Shown here: positions 1 through 8,510 of the stretch, piece by piece
Layout: every line of letters starts with the position of its first letter
Numbering within the stretch: position 1 is the first letter of the stretch
NCBI RefSeq assembly: GCF_023205095.1
Contig: NZ_CP046242.1
Location: forward strand, 2,531,001 to 2,595,000
Reading direction: 5' to 3'
DNA length: 64,000 bases
DNA from: Bizionia sp. M204
Lineage (GTDB): Bacteria; Bacteroidota; Bacteroidia; Flavobacteriales; Flavobacteriaceae
The notes under the pieces: generated by a model
What the model was told of the DNA's origin: nothing
The model's input: only the letters and a program-made list of their open reading frames with translations
Database searches by the model: none
Position numbers and translations under genes: made by a program

Positions 1-60
1 AAAGACAAACTAGATATTCGTTCCAATTTCGATAATATCTACACGTTTACATTATTTTAA
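1..60 (+). CDS. C-terminal end of an outer-membrane beta-barrel protein (partial)
   Basis: Reading frame 1 is open from the first base of the window to a TAA at 58-60 and encodes KDKLDIRSNFDNIYTFTLF. The alternating hydrophobic pattern and the final phenylalanine are what is seen in the last strand of BAM-inserted outer-membrane barrels. The rest of the gene lies upstream of the window, so its family cannot be told. Its stop codon overlaps the 3' end of the convergent omega-amidase gene by about 14 bases. Only 19 codons are visible, so the call rests on the terminal-strand pattern alone and could be a chance open frame. Confidence 0.45.
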   Translation, partial: KDKLDIRSNFDNIYTFTLF

Positions 61-826
61 ATTGATCCCTATCGTTTAGGAATTTCAATTTATTTCTATA
101 ACGATTAATGTGGGTTTTATCTAAAGTTATAACCTCAATATGATCCTTATGAGGTCTGATAGGTGTAATATTATTTCCTAACACGTCATACACTGCTGAA
201 TGGCCTGAATATTCATTTTGGGCGTCATCCTCACCAATCCTATTTACTCCAATACAGTAACACATGTTTTCTATAGCACGTGCTTTTAATAAAGCATCCC
301 AAGCAGCAACACGTGGTTTTGGCCAATTTGCCACATAAATTAAAGCATCGTAATCCGTTGTATTTCTAGCCCAAACGGGAAAGCGTAAATCATAACAAAT
401 TTGTAAGCAAATATTCCAATCTTTATAATTCACAATAACTTTTTCTTGCCCAGCCGTAAACACCTTGTCCTCGCCAACTAGGGTAAATGAATGACGTTTA
501 TCATAGGTTGTAATAGCACCATCAGGAAATGCAAAAACCATCCGATTATAAAATTTGTTGTTTTCTTCAATAACAAGACTTCCGGTAATGGCAGCTCCCG
601 ATTCCGCCGCTTGCTTCTGCATCCATCTTACGGATTTTCCATCCATACTTTCAGCAACTGCTTGTGCGTTCATGGTGAATCCTGTGGTAAACATTTCCGG
701 AAGCACAATTACATCCACGGGTTGTTTAATACGTTGGATTTTTGTTTCAAAATGTCCTCTATTTGCTTTCGGATCTTCCCAAACTAAATGTGTTTGGATA
801 ATGGCTAGGTTCAATTCGTTACACAT
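47..826 (-). CDS. Omega-amidase, nitrilase superfamily (YafV/NIT2-like)
   Basis: A 259-residue carbon-nitrogen hydrolase, the usual length for the family. The catalytic Glu-Lys-Cys triad is visible: E44 in LPEMF, K110 in YDKRHSF and C144 in LQICYDLRFP. The YDKRHSF and ICYDLRFP contexts are those of the YafV group, whose members deamidate alpha-ketoglutaramate and alpha-ketosuccinamate, the products of glutamine or asparagine transamination. No signal peptide is seen, so it is cytosolic. A methionine/glutamine-type aminotransferase lies 600 bases upstream on the same strand (1424-2518), with one small lipoprotein gene between, which supports a paired transaminase and omega-amidase route. Substrate assignment is by family and context; a general aliphatic amidase cannot be excluded. 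Confidence 0.88.
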   Translation of the reverse strand: MCNELNLAIIQTHLVWEDPKANRGHFETKIQRIKQPVDVIVLPEMFTTGFTMNAQAVAESMDGKSVRWMQKQAAESGAAITGSLVIEENNKFYNRMVFAFPDGAITTYDKRHSFTLVGEDKVFTAGQEKVIVNYKDWNICLQICYDLRFPVWARNTTDYDALIYVANWPKPRVAAWDALLKARAIENMCYCIGVNRIGEDDAQNEYSGHSAVYDVLGNNITPIRPHKDHIEVITLDKTHINRYRNKLKFLNDRDQFKIM

Positions 827-829
827 GTA

Positions 830-1339
830 TTATAGTTTATTTAATGCCTTATCAGCTTTTTTCATTTGATTAGACAACTTATTTAATCTTTTTGTCCATT
901 TTGCTTCCTCGTTAGGCGATAAATCTCCCTTCTTGCGAAGTCTATTATATTTTTTTTGAGCAGTATCTAAATTATTTTTAGCTTTTATATAATTCTTACG
1001 CGCTTTGGCTTCTGCCTTTAACTTTTTATCTAAAGCTTTGGCTTGTTTTTCAGCCTTTCTAGCTTCTTTCTGGACCTTTTCAGCCCGACTCCTAGCTTCT
1101 TTTAAAGCTCTTTGCTGTGAAGCTACTTCGGCTTCAGTCTCTAATTTTTTATTTAATTTTGTTACAATGTGGTCTTTTTCTTCAGCCGAAATTTTATCGG
1201 TCACCTCTTTTCCTTGATGATAAAACGTGTTTCCTTTTACTTCATATTTTTTTCCAGAATCTGTAATTATCTCATGTTTTGTCCAACAAGCACTTGCGCC
1301 AATCAACACAACCAAACACCATGTTTTTAAATATTTCAT
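830..1339 (-). CDS. Small Lys/Ala-rich coiled-coil lipoprotein of unknown function
   Basis: This 169-residue protein starts with a lipoprotein signal peptide; the lipobox IGASAC puts the lipidated cysteine at residue 18. After a short segment (residues about 22-55) with a KKYEVKG/TFYHQGKEV pattern, most of the chain (about 60-165) is a charged helix rich in Lys, Ala, Glu and Arg, with a spacing that suggests a long coiled coil. It begins 97 bases after the aminotransferase stop region and ends 3 bases before the omega-amidase gene, all on one strand, so the three may be co-transcribed. I do not recognise a named family. Possible roles are a periplasmic spacer or envelope tether; nothing visible decides this. 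Confidence 0.75.
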   Translation of the reverse strand: MKYLKTWCLVVLIGASACWTKHEIITDSGKKYEVKGNTFYHQGKEVTDKISAEEKDHIVTKLNKKLETEAEVASQQRALKEARSRAEKVQKEARKAEKQAKALDKKLKAEAKARKNYIKAKNNLDTAQKKYNRLRKKGDLSPNEEAKWTKRLNKLSNQMKKADKALNKL

Positions 1340-1423
1340 AACTTCTAATTTTTACATTAAAGGTTACACAATTTATGTTCAGTTTTACATTTCGAGTTAC
1401 TTATTTATAAATAGTTTAACATA

Positions 1424-2518
1424 TCATAATTTGTTTAAAATATCAGCTGCTTTTTTAAGAGTTTCGTCGGTTTTTGCAAAACAAAATCGCAGCACTTTAT
1501 CATCTTTATTTTCCAAATTAAAAACGGATAACGGAATGGATGCTAAACCGTTTTCGACTGTTAATTTTTTGGCAAAGTCCACATCATGTTCATTCGTAAT
1601 TTCAGCATAACCAAGCACCTGAAAATACGTTCCTTGAGCAGGTTTAAACCTAAAATTAGAATCCGCAATGAGATTTAAAAAATAGTCGCGTTTTTCCTGA
1701 TAGAAATCGGCTAATTGCAAATAATGATTGGGTTCTTTTAAATAATCTGCCAATCCTTTTTGCATGGCGCTATTTACAGAAAAAACATTAAACTGATGCA
1801 CTTTTTGAAATTCTTCCATCAATTGTTTTGGCGCACAGCAATACCCCATTTTCCAACCTGTATTGTGAAATGTTTTCCCAAACGAAGCCACAATAAAACT
1901 GCGCTGTTTTAAACCTGAAAACAAACAGACACTTTGGTGTTTTAAACCATCAAAAATCATATGCTCATACACCTCATCACTCAGTATCAAAATATTAGTG
2001 CCTTCGGTTAAAGCTTGAAGTTTCAACATATCATCTTTGGACAAAACCGTTCCACTTGGATTGTTCGGCGTGTTAATGATAATCATTTTTGTTTTGTCGG
2101 AAATTTGGTGTTTTACCTCATCCCAATTTATGGAATAACCAGGTGCTTCCAATTGAATAGCAACAGGTTTTCCGCCATTAATTGTAATTGCAGGTTCGTA
2201 ACAATCATAAGCAGGTTTAAAAATAAGCACCTCATCACCTGCATGAATAAAGGCAGAAATAATAGTGTAAATAGCTTGGGTTGCTCCTGCTGTAACCGTT
2301 ATTTCAGTTTCAGGATTATAACTGGTGTTATAAAGTAATTCGAATTTTTTAGAGATAGCTTCTCGCAATTCTAAATTCCCAGCCATTGGTGCATATTGAT
2401 TAAAACCGGAATTCATAGCCTGACTGACTAAATCAATCAACTTCTGATCGCTTTTAAAATTTGGAAAGCCTTGTGATAGATTTATTGCACCATGTGTATG
2501 AGCTAAAGCACTCATCAC
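1424..2518 (-). CDS. Methionine/glutamine aminotransferase (YbdL/KAT type), 5' end out of frame
   Basis: A class I/II PLP-dependent aminotransferase. The Schiff-base lysine is K215 in ASFGKTFHNTGWKMGY; D181 and Y184 (SDEVYEH) are the PLP ring ligands, and NTPNNPSGT is the usual substrate loop. The family resembles E. coli YbdL and kynurenine/glutamine aminotransferases, which use methionine, glutamine and aromatic amino acids. The open frame can only start at GTG 2518 or ATG 2515, which drops about 16 conserved N-terminal residues. Those residues are present upstream in another frame: ATG at 2567 reads MRHISKLP, and the gene frame then continues QVETSIFSV. Removing one C from the CCC at 2544-2546 joins them into a normal 380-residue protein. 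So the gene either carries a one-base insertion or the base call is wrong. Catalytic residues are intact. Confidence 0.85.
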   Translation of the reverse strand: MMSALAHTHGAINLSQGFPNFKSDQKLIDLVSQAMNSGFNQYAPMAGNLELREAISKKFELLYNTSYNPETEITVTAGATQAIYTIISAFIHAGDEVLIFKPAYDCYEPAITINGGKPVAIQLEAPGYSINWDEVKHQISDKTKMIIINTPNNPSGTVLSKDDMLKLQALTEGTNILILSDEVYEHMIFDGLKHQSVCLFSGLKQRSFIVASFGKTFHNTGWKMGYCCAPKQLMEEFQKVHQFNVFSVNSAMQKGLADYLKEPNHYLQLADFYQEKRDYFLNLIADSNFRFKPAQGTYFQVLGYAEITNEHDVDFAKKLTVENGLASIPLSVFNLENKDDKVLRFCFAKTDETLKKAADILNKL

Positions 2519-2691
2519 GGAAAAAATACTGGTCTCAACCTGCGGGAAGTTTGGAAATATGTCTCATACTTGTAAATATAATAAGTTATGTGTTAACTTC
2601 TCCGTTCATACCCATTATAAATCGGGACACTAAAAATGCCTGAAAAAGGGAAGTAATAATGCAGAAGTAAAATAAGTAACCATAACTTTTT

Positions 2692-2699
2692 TATCTTTG
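2692..2699 (+). promoter_or_regulatory. Putative -7 promoter element for the S46 peptidase
   Basis: TATCTTTG matches the Bacteroidota -7 consensus TAnnTTTG and lies 22 bases before the ATG at 2722. No TTG is found at the expected -33 distance, so the call rests on the -7 match and position. Confidence 0.5.
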
Positions 2700-2721
2700 A
2701 GGAATTCAAAATTTTTATACT

Positions 2722-4845
2722 ATGAAATTAATTAGATTATTAGTTCTCTTTATTGTTTTTCAAGCATCAGCACAGCAAGGTGGTATGTGGATTCCTTCGC
2801 TTTTAGAAGGTATGAATGAAGACGAAATGACTGCTTTAGGCAGCAAATTAACTGCTAAAGACATTTATGATGTTAACAACTCCAGCCTTAAGGATGCTAT
2901 TGGCCATTTTAATGGTGGTTGTACAAGCGAAGTGATTTCGGATCAAGGATTAATTCTAACCAATCACCATTGTGGATTTGGACAGATTCAATCGCATTCA
3001 TCTTTAGAAAACGATTATTTAAAAGATGGTTTTTGGGCTATGAATCTGGAGGACGAATTACCAAATGATGGTCTTTATATTGAATTTATAGTACGTATTG
3101 AAGACGTGACAACGCAAGCACTAGACGGCGTAACGGATGCCATGACTGAAAGAGAAAAACAATCTACTATTGATAAAAACACCAATACATTACAAACTAA
3201 AGTGACTAAAGAGGCTTGGCAAGACACCAAAGTAAAGTCGTTTTACAAAGGAAATCAGTATTTTCTATTTGTAACGGAACGCTTTAATGACGTGCGTTTA
3301 GTTGGCGCACCTCCAACCAGCATTGGCAAATTTGGTAGTGATACTGATAACTGGGTATTTCCAAGACATACAGGTGATTTTGCTTTATTCAGAATTTATG
3401 CTGATAAAGATAATCGTCCAGCCGAATACAGTAAAGACAACGTACCTTACAAACCAAAACACCACTTACCAATTTCTTTAGATGGTGTTGAAGAGGGCGA
3501 TTTTACTATGGTTTTCGGTTTCCCTGGAACAACGGATGAATATTTACCAGCTGTAGCTATTGAACATATTACCCAAGAATTTAATCCGAGTAATATTGCT
3601 ATACGTGAAGCATCCTTAAAAGTAATTGATGCTGAAATGAAAGTGAATGATGATGTTCGGATAAAATATGCCTCTAAACAAGCACGTATTGCGAACGCTT
3701 GGAAAAAGTGGATTGGTGAAAATTTAGGTATTAAAAAGAGTAATGCCATTGCCGAACGTCGTGATTTTGAAGCAACCTTTACCAAAGCATTAAAAGAAAA
3801 AGGGCTAGAAGAAAAATACGGTCATATTCTACCAGATTTTGAGAGGTTATATAAAGATTTTGCAGAGGTAAATATTAAACGCAGAAATTTTATTGAAGTG
3901 TTTTTGGTGACTAATGAGTTAATGACCATGACGTTTAGAGCTTACCAAGTAGAGCAATCCTTACAACGCGATCCAGAAAGTATGGATAAAAATCGTGCTT
4001 ATATAACAGGTGTTTTAGAAGGAATTCATAAAAATTACGATGTAAAAGTAGACAAAGGTGTGTTTGAGAATGTGATGCCTTTTTATTCAGATAATGTAAA
4101 CGCTTCCATTTATGACACGACGGCATTTACGAATTTAGATTCGGCATTAGCACTTTTTGAAGGTACGGCAGATGATGTGATTAAAAAATTAAATAACGAT
4201 GCCGCTTACAGCTATGCGAAACCGCTTATTGATGATTTTTTCAATAACCTGAATCCAGAATTCCAACAAAAAAACGATCCCATTACAGCGCTTCAAACGG
4301 AATACATGACGGCGCTTATGAAAGCCTTACCTAACGAACGCTACTTTCCAGATGCTAACGGAACATTGCGTGTTACCTATGGTCAAGTTAATGGTTATTC
4401 GCCAAGAGATGCCGTGTATTATAGTCCTGTGAGTTATTTAGATGGTGTGATTGAAAAGTATATTCCTGGCGATTATGAGTTTGATGTACCACAAAAATTA
4501 ATCGATTTATACGAAGCAAAAGATTATGGTCAGTATGCTGATAGTAATGGAAAAGTACCCGTTTGCTTTTTAGGAACCAACCACACAACTGGTGGAAATT
4601 CTGGAAGTCCAGCTATTGATGCCCATGGAAATTTAGTGGGTTTAAATTTTGATCGCGTTTGGGAAGGTACCATGAGTGATATGAATTACGATCCAGAAAT
4701 TTGCCGAAATATTATGGTCGATTTACGCTACGTTTTATTTATAGTTGATAAATATGCTGGTGCCAAACATTTAATTGATGAAATGACTTTGGTTCATCCA
4801 AAAAGTGGAAAAAGTAAATCTAAAAAGAAAAAACGTAAGAACTAA
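2722..4845 (+). CDS. dpp11: S46 family dipeptidyl-peptidase, DPP11-like (Asp/Glu-specific)
   Basis: A secreted serine dipeptidyl-peptidase of 707 residues, the usual S46 size. A signal peptide (cleavage probably after QASA, residue about 17) sends it to the periplasm. The catalytic histidine is in the NHHCGFG motif (residues 82-83) and the nucleophile is S627 in GGNSGSP. An arginine, R645 in NFDRVWEG, sits exactly 18 residues after the serine. In characterised S46 enzymes this position separates DPP11 (Arg, prefers acidic P1 residues) from DPP7 (Gly, hydrophobic P1), so acidic specificity is inferred. These enzymes release dipeptides from peptides in asaccharolytic or protein-feeding Bacteroidota. 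The C-terminus is a lysine/serine-rich tail. It is a single-gene unit between a promoter and a hairpin terminator. Confidence 0.93.
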   Translation: MKLIRLLVLFIVFQASAQQGGMWIPSLLEGMNEDEMTALGSKLTAKDIYDVNNSSLKDAIGHFNGGCTSEVISDQGLILTNHHCGFGQIQSHSSLENDYLKDGFWAMNLEDELPNDGLYIEFIVRIEDVTTQALDGVTDAMTEREKQSTIDKNTNTLQTKVTKEAWQDTKVKSFYKGNQYFLFVTERFNDVRLVGAPPTSIGKFGSDTDNWVFPRHTGDFALFRIYADKDNRPAEYSKDNVPYKPKHHLPISLDGVEEGDFTMVFGFPGTTDEYLPAVAIEHITQEFNPSNIAIREASLKVIDAEMKVNDDVRIKYASKQARIANAWKKWIGENLGIKKSNAIAERRDFEATFTKALKEKGLEEKYGHILPDFERLYKDFAEVNIKRRNFIEVFLVTNELMTMTFRAYQVEQSLQRDPESMDKNRAYITGVLEGIHKNYDVKVDKGVFENVMPFYSDNVNASIYDTTAFTNLDSALALFEGTADDVIKKLNNDAAYSYAKPLIDDFFNNLNPEFQQKNDPITALQTEYMTALMKALPNERYFPDANGTLRVTYGQVNGYSPRDAVYYSPVSYLDGVIEKYIPGDYEFDVPQKLIDLYEAKDYGQYADSNGKVPVCFLGTNHTTGGNSGSPAIDAHGNLVGLNFDRVWEGTMSDMNYDPEICRNIMVDLRYVLFIVDKYAGAKHLIDEMTLVHPKSGKSKSKKKKRKN

Positions 4846-4867
4846 GTTGTTCAAATAAATAAAAAGT

Positions 4868-4910
4868 AAAGCCTTACAATCCTGAAATAATGGAATTGTG
4901 AGGCTTTTTT
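4868..4910 (+). terminator. Rho-independent terminator after the S46 peptidase
   Basis: AAAGCCTTACAAT pairs, with one mismatch, with the later ATTGTGAGGCTTT across a short loop, and six Ts close the hairpin. It lies 23 bases after the peptidase stop codon. Confidence 0.8.
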
Positions 4911-4927
4911 AGTATCTGAAAAAAATA

Positions 4928-4966
4928 AAATAGACCTAACAGGTTTCAAAAATCTGATAGGTCTTT
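4928..4966 (-). terminator. Hairpin terminator for the MutS-like gene
   Basis: AGACCTA at 4932-4938 pairs with TAGGTCT at 4958-4964, with further partial pairing of ACAGG and TCTG inside. Read on the minus strand it follows the MutS-like stop codon directly and runs into a T-rich tract (TATTTTATTTTT). Confidence 0.65.
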
Positions 4967-4970
4967 CACA

Positions 4971-6743
4971 TTAAATAATTTCCATTTTCTTCAATAAAAA
5001 ACTCGCATTCATATTCTGGCAAATGCCTTTTTTGAATTTGTAATCGAAAAAGAGTTCGTCATTAATAATTTGCGCATCGAAATAGTAGTTTTTTACGGGC
5101 TCTAGTTCGGTTTCAATCGTGCATAAACTTAAGTCGTGAGTCGCAATAATCCCCGTGGCATTGGAAGCTACTAATTTCTCAACAAACTTTTTAGAACCAA
5201 TGGCTTTATCAGTAGAATTGGTTCCTTTTAAAATTTCATCTAGAATAATAAAATACGGTTCCTCGTGAATAGCGTCTACAATAAATTTTAAGCGTGTTAA
5301 TTCGGAAAAGAAATAACTACTATCATCCGTTAGCGAATCGCTGGTACGCATGCTTGTAATTAACTTAATGGGTTGGTAATTGCTTGAGGCAGCACAAACT
5401 GGTAAACCCACATTTGCCATAACAATATGTAAGGAAACCGTTCTTAAAAACGTACTCTTCCCTGCCATATTAGCACCAGTTACAATTAAAAACTCCTGGT
5501 TGTTTATGGTTAAATCACTAGCAACCCGTTTTTTAGCATCTAATAAAGGATGTCCTAAATGTTTTGCTTCAATGGTGGTTTCTTTAGTAACAATATTTGG
5601 AAATACATAATTTGGATGATTAAACCCATAATTCCCTAAACTATTATAGGCATCGAAAAAAGAAACCACTTCAAACCAATGTGCAACCGTTTCATGGTAT
5701 TGGGCAATCCACTGCTCTACTTTATAACTATTTTTTAAATCGATTAGCAAAAAACCATTCCCTAAAAGTGCGGAAATAAAATTATTCCGATTATCTAAGG
5801 CATCTAAATGTTTAGAGAACTTGGCAAAAATTTCGGATGCTTTTTGATGTTTTAATTGAATTTGTTCTTGCTTATCTTTTAATAACCTAGAGGTAAATGT
5901 TTCCTGTTCTATCTGATTTAAAAGCGTTGCATACTGTCTAAAAGTGTCTTTTACTTTATCCGTATTACTAGCCAGATTGTTTATTTTCTTTAAGTAAACT
6001 CCTGTAATGGTTAGTCCTAAAAGCAACCATAATAACACAAAAATAGGTGCAATAACTTGAAGTACGGCAAGTCCTACAATTGCCAAAGAAGCTACGGTAA
6101 ATACCAAGGGAAACCATGCCATCATTTTTGGTAGAAATATCTGGTGACTTTTTAACCACTCAATGATTTTTACAGCTGGTGTTTCCACATGAATCAATGA
6201 TGCAACACCCGAAAAATGCTGACGCCAATCTGGTTTATCGGCTAATTCTTTGATGGCTTCTTGTCGAGATTTGACGTTGTCAATATCATTGGCATTTAAA
6301 GCGTTTGCAAGTGTTTTAGCACCTTCCTTAATAGAAGTTCTATTTATAAATTGAAAGAAGGACCCTTTCCCAAACAAATCGATATCTAAACTATAAAAGT
6401 GTGTTGGATTTTGAAACTCTAATCCATCTAATCGCTCATGAAAATTACCCGTAGCTATAGCCAATTCATCTTCGTTTATAGTCACTAAAGCTTTATGAAG
6501 GTTACGTTGGTATTTAATGTCGGTATATTTAGCAAGTGTAAAAATAAAGACTGAAGCCCCTACAACTCCTACTCCTAAAGCAACTTGCCAATTTTGAAAC
6601 GTAAGACAAACGCCTAATACCGTTCCTAAAAAAATACCCAAACGCAACATGCTAAATGTAAAAAGCTTTTTATTAAACGTTTTTACAGCGGTTTGATAGT
6701 TTTCTAATTGTTTATTGTAATACGCGTTTGGTTGGTGTTTCAT
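4971..6743 (-). CDS. Membrane-anchored MutS-like ATPase (MutS domain V)
   Basis: A 590-residue protein with the MutS C-terminal ATPase but no mismatch-recognition domain I. The Walker A motif is TGANMAGKST (residues 422-431), the DDSSYFFSE segment (472-480) matches the MutS ST motif region, and Walker B is FIILDEILKGTNST ending near 510, followed by ATHDLSL. Hydrophobic segments at about 27-45, 50-70, 203-222 and 226-245 indicate two membrane hairpins, unlike true MutS. A coiled-coil/core region fills 250-360. Proteins of this design are common in Bacteroidota and are often labelled DNA mismatch repair protein, but their role is not established. It lies 16 bases after the M28 peptidase gene on the same strand, so the two probably share a transcript. 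I would not assign it to mismatch repair. Confidence 0.85.
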   Translation of the reverse strand: MKHQPNAYYNKQLENYQTAVKTFNKKLFTFSMLRLGIFLGTVLGVCLTFQNWQVALGVGVVGASVFIFTLAKYTDIKYQRNLHKALVTINEDELAIATGNFHERLDGLEFQNPTHFYSLDIDLFGKGSFFQFINRTSIKEGAKTLANALNANDIDNVKSRQEAIKELADKPDWRQHFSGVASLIHVETPAVKIIEWLKSHQIFLPKMMAWFPLVFTVASLAIVGLAVLQVIAPIFVLLWLLLGLTITGVYLKKINNLASNTDKVKDTFRQYATLLNQIEQETFTSRLLKDKQEQIQLKHQKASEIFAKFSKHLDALDNRNNFISALLGNGFLLIDLKNSYKVEQWIAQYHETVAHWFEVVSFFDAYNSLGNYGFNHPNYVFPNIVTKETTIEAKHLGHPLLDAKKRVASDLTINNQEFLIVTGANMAGKSTFLRTVSLHIVMANVGLPVCAASSNYQPIKLITSMRTSDSLTDDSSYFFSELTRLKFIVDAIHEEPYFIILDEILKGTNSTDKAIGSKKFVEKLVASNATGIIATHDLSLCTIETELEPVKNYYFDAQIINDELFFDYKFKKGICQNMNASFLLKKMEII

Positions 6744-6759
6744 AGAAAAAATTAAACTT

Positions 6760-7674
6760 TTAGAATGTCATAGCATCTATCTGATAAAACATCCTAATAA
6801 TGCTTTCTACAGCATTTTTATAAAATTCTGGATGGATATTTTCATAAACGTCTGTTGGCTGGTGGTAATCTTCATGATCTTCTACACCAAAATATAAAAA
6901 CGGAATCTTTTTTAAATGAAAAGGCGCGTGATCCGAAGCAAACATCCAGTTTTGTTTTCCATCTGTTCCATCATGTCCAGCAATAACTGTTACACCTTCC
7001 GTTATTTTACGATCTGTATAAGCCGTTTCCAAGTGCGAATGGCTTTTAATTCCGGTAACATATAATTCTTGGTTTTCATTGCGCGATACCATATCCATAT
7101 TGATATTAAGGATAATAGAGGTTATTGATACAATTGAATTATCTACAAAGTATTTAGACCCTTGAAGCCCTAATTCTTCGGCATCAAAAAAGGCTAAAAT
7201 TACAGAGTGTTTTGGTGGATTATTTTTAAAAGATTCCGCAAAAGCAAATAAGGCACTGACTCCGGATGCATCATCATCTGCGCCATTATAAATTTGGCCA
7301 TTTTTAATCCCTTCATGATCATAATGTGCCGTTAATACAATATATTTATCAGGATATTCCGTTCCTTTTATAGATCCAAGAATATTGACGCCATTATAGG
7401 ATTTATTTCGACTCTCGAATGTAAAAGGCTGTTCAAAATTTGGAACTAAAGGTATAACTTCAAGTAATTCTAATTGCTTAATGATATACGCTTTTGCTTT
7501 GGTTGCTCCAGCTGTCCCCGTTCGTCTGCCTTCATAAGCATCAGATGATAATTCCTTAACATGATGGAGTAGATTGTCAGAATTAAAACTATAAGGTTGA
7601 TTTATTTGCCCTGAAGACCTACAGGAATACAGTAAAACAAAGGCGGTTAACAGAATAAAATTAATGCGAGTCAT
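6760..7674 (-). CDS. M28 family zinc peptidase, lipoprotein
   Basis: A 304-residue metallopeptidase with a lipoprotein signal; the lipobox is LLYSC, with the lipidated cysteine near residue 18. The M28 metal and catalytic residues are visible in order: HYDHEG, NGADDDASGVSAL, DAEELGLQGS, NINMDMV, and a late histidine in DHEDYHQPTDVYENIH. These bind two zinc ions and an active-site glutamate. Such enzymes are aminopeptidases or, when short, glutaminyl-cyclase-like; here the DASG and EE motifs favour peptidase. It follows the sdh terminator and precedes the MutS-like gene by 16 bases, so it heads a two-gene unit. Its lipidation places it on the periplasmic face or outer membrane. Confidence 0.9.
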   Translation of the reverse strand: MTRINFILLTAFVLLYSCRSSGQINQPYSFNSDNLLHHVKELSSDAYEGRRTGTAGATKAKAYIIKQLELLEVIPLVPNFEQPFTFESRNKSYNGVNILGSIKGTEYPDKYIVLTAHYDHEGIKNGQIYNGADDDASGVSALFAFAESFKNNPPKHSVILAFFDAEELGLQGSKYFVDNSIVSITSIILNINMDMVSRNENQELYVTGIKSHSHLETAYTDRKITEGVTVIAGHDGTDGKQNWMFASDHAPFHLKKIPFLYFGVEDHEDYHQPTDVYENIHPEFYKNAVESIIRMFYQIDAMTF

Positions 7675-7701
7675 TAGTATAAATTATAAGTATAAAGAAA
7701 C

Positions 7702-7735
7702 AAAAAAATCCCAAGATTAAACTTGGGATTTTTTT
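7702..7735 (-). terminator. Terminator of the sdhCAB operon
   Basis: AAAAAAATCCCAAG and CTTGGGATTTTTTT form a perfect 14-base stem with a 6-base loop, 18 bases after the sdhB stop codon. The symmetrical A and T runs make it work on either strand. Confidence 0.9.
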
Positions 7736-7752
7736 GTTTTAATTAAAAATTT

Positions 7753-8499
7753 TTATCCTTTTAAACTTGCTTTTAAATACTCACGATTCATACGTGCAAT
7801 ATTCTCTAATGAAATTCCTTTAGGACATTCCACTTCACAGGCTCCGGTATTGGTACAGTTACCAAAACCTTCTTCATCCATTTGCTTAACCATGTTTAAA
7901 ACACGATCTGTTGCTTCAATTTTACCTTGAGGTAATAAAGCAAACTGCGATACTTTAGCTCCCACAAATAACATAGCCGATGAGTTTTTACAGCTCGCTA
8001 CACAGGCGCCACAACCAATACAAGTGGCTGAATCGAATGCAGTATCGGCATCGTGTTTGTTAACAGGAATAGCATTAGCATCAATGGTGTTTCCGGAGGT
8101 ATTTACGGAAATAAATCCACCTGCATGTTGAATCCGATCAAAAGCAGACCTGTCAACCACTAGATCCTTAATTACAGGAAATGCTGTTGCTCTAAATGGT
8201 TCAATAACAATGGTGTCGCCATCTTTAAACATACGCATATGTAATTGACACGTAGTTACACCACGATCTGGACCATGGGCTTCCCCATTAATATATAATG
8301 AACACATTCCGCAAATTCCTTCACGACAATCGTGATCAAATTCTACAGGCTCATCACCTTTATTAATTAGACCTTCATTTAATACGTCTAACATTTCTAG
8401 GAAAGACATATCTGGAGAAATATCACTGATTGGATATTCAACCAATTTTCCTTTATCGTTAGCGTTTTTCTGACGCCATATTTTTAACGTTAAATTCAT
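7753..8499 (-). CDS. sdhB: Succinate dehydrogenase/fumarate reductase iron-sulfur subunit
   Basis: The electron-transfer subunit of complex II, 248 residues. Cysteines for the [2Fe-2S] cluster lie in CREGICGMC and a later C (TTCQLH); the [4Fe-4S] and [3Fe-4S] clusters use [11 protein letters not shown] and [13 protein letters not shown]. It passes electrons from the FAD of SdhA to the hemes of the membrane subunit. It is the last gene of sdhCAB, 11 bases after sdhA, and is followed by a strong terminator. Iron-sulfur clusters for it would come from the SUF genes at 27.8-35.7 kb. Assignment is secure; whether succinate oxidation or fumarate reduction dominates cannot be read from sequence. Confidence 0.97.
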   Translation of the reverse strand: MNLTLKIWRQKNANDKGKLVEYPISDISPDMSFLEMLDVLNEGLINKGDEPVEFDHDCREGICGMCSLYINGEAHGPDRGVTTCQLHMRMFKDGDTIVIEPFRATAFPVIKDLVVDRSAFDRIQHAGGFISVNTSGNTIDANAIPVNKHDADTAFDSATCIGCGACVASCKNSSAMLFVGAKVSQFALLPQGKIEATDRVLNMVKQMDEEGFGNCTNTGACEVECPKGISLENIARMNREYLKASLKG

Positions 8500-8510
8500 A
8501 GCTTTCCTTC

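Noticed and set aside
4971-6743. Label as DNA mismatch repair MutS
   Set aside because: Domain I is missing and membrane helices are present; only the ATPase is shared.
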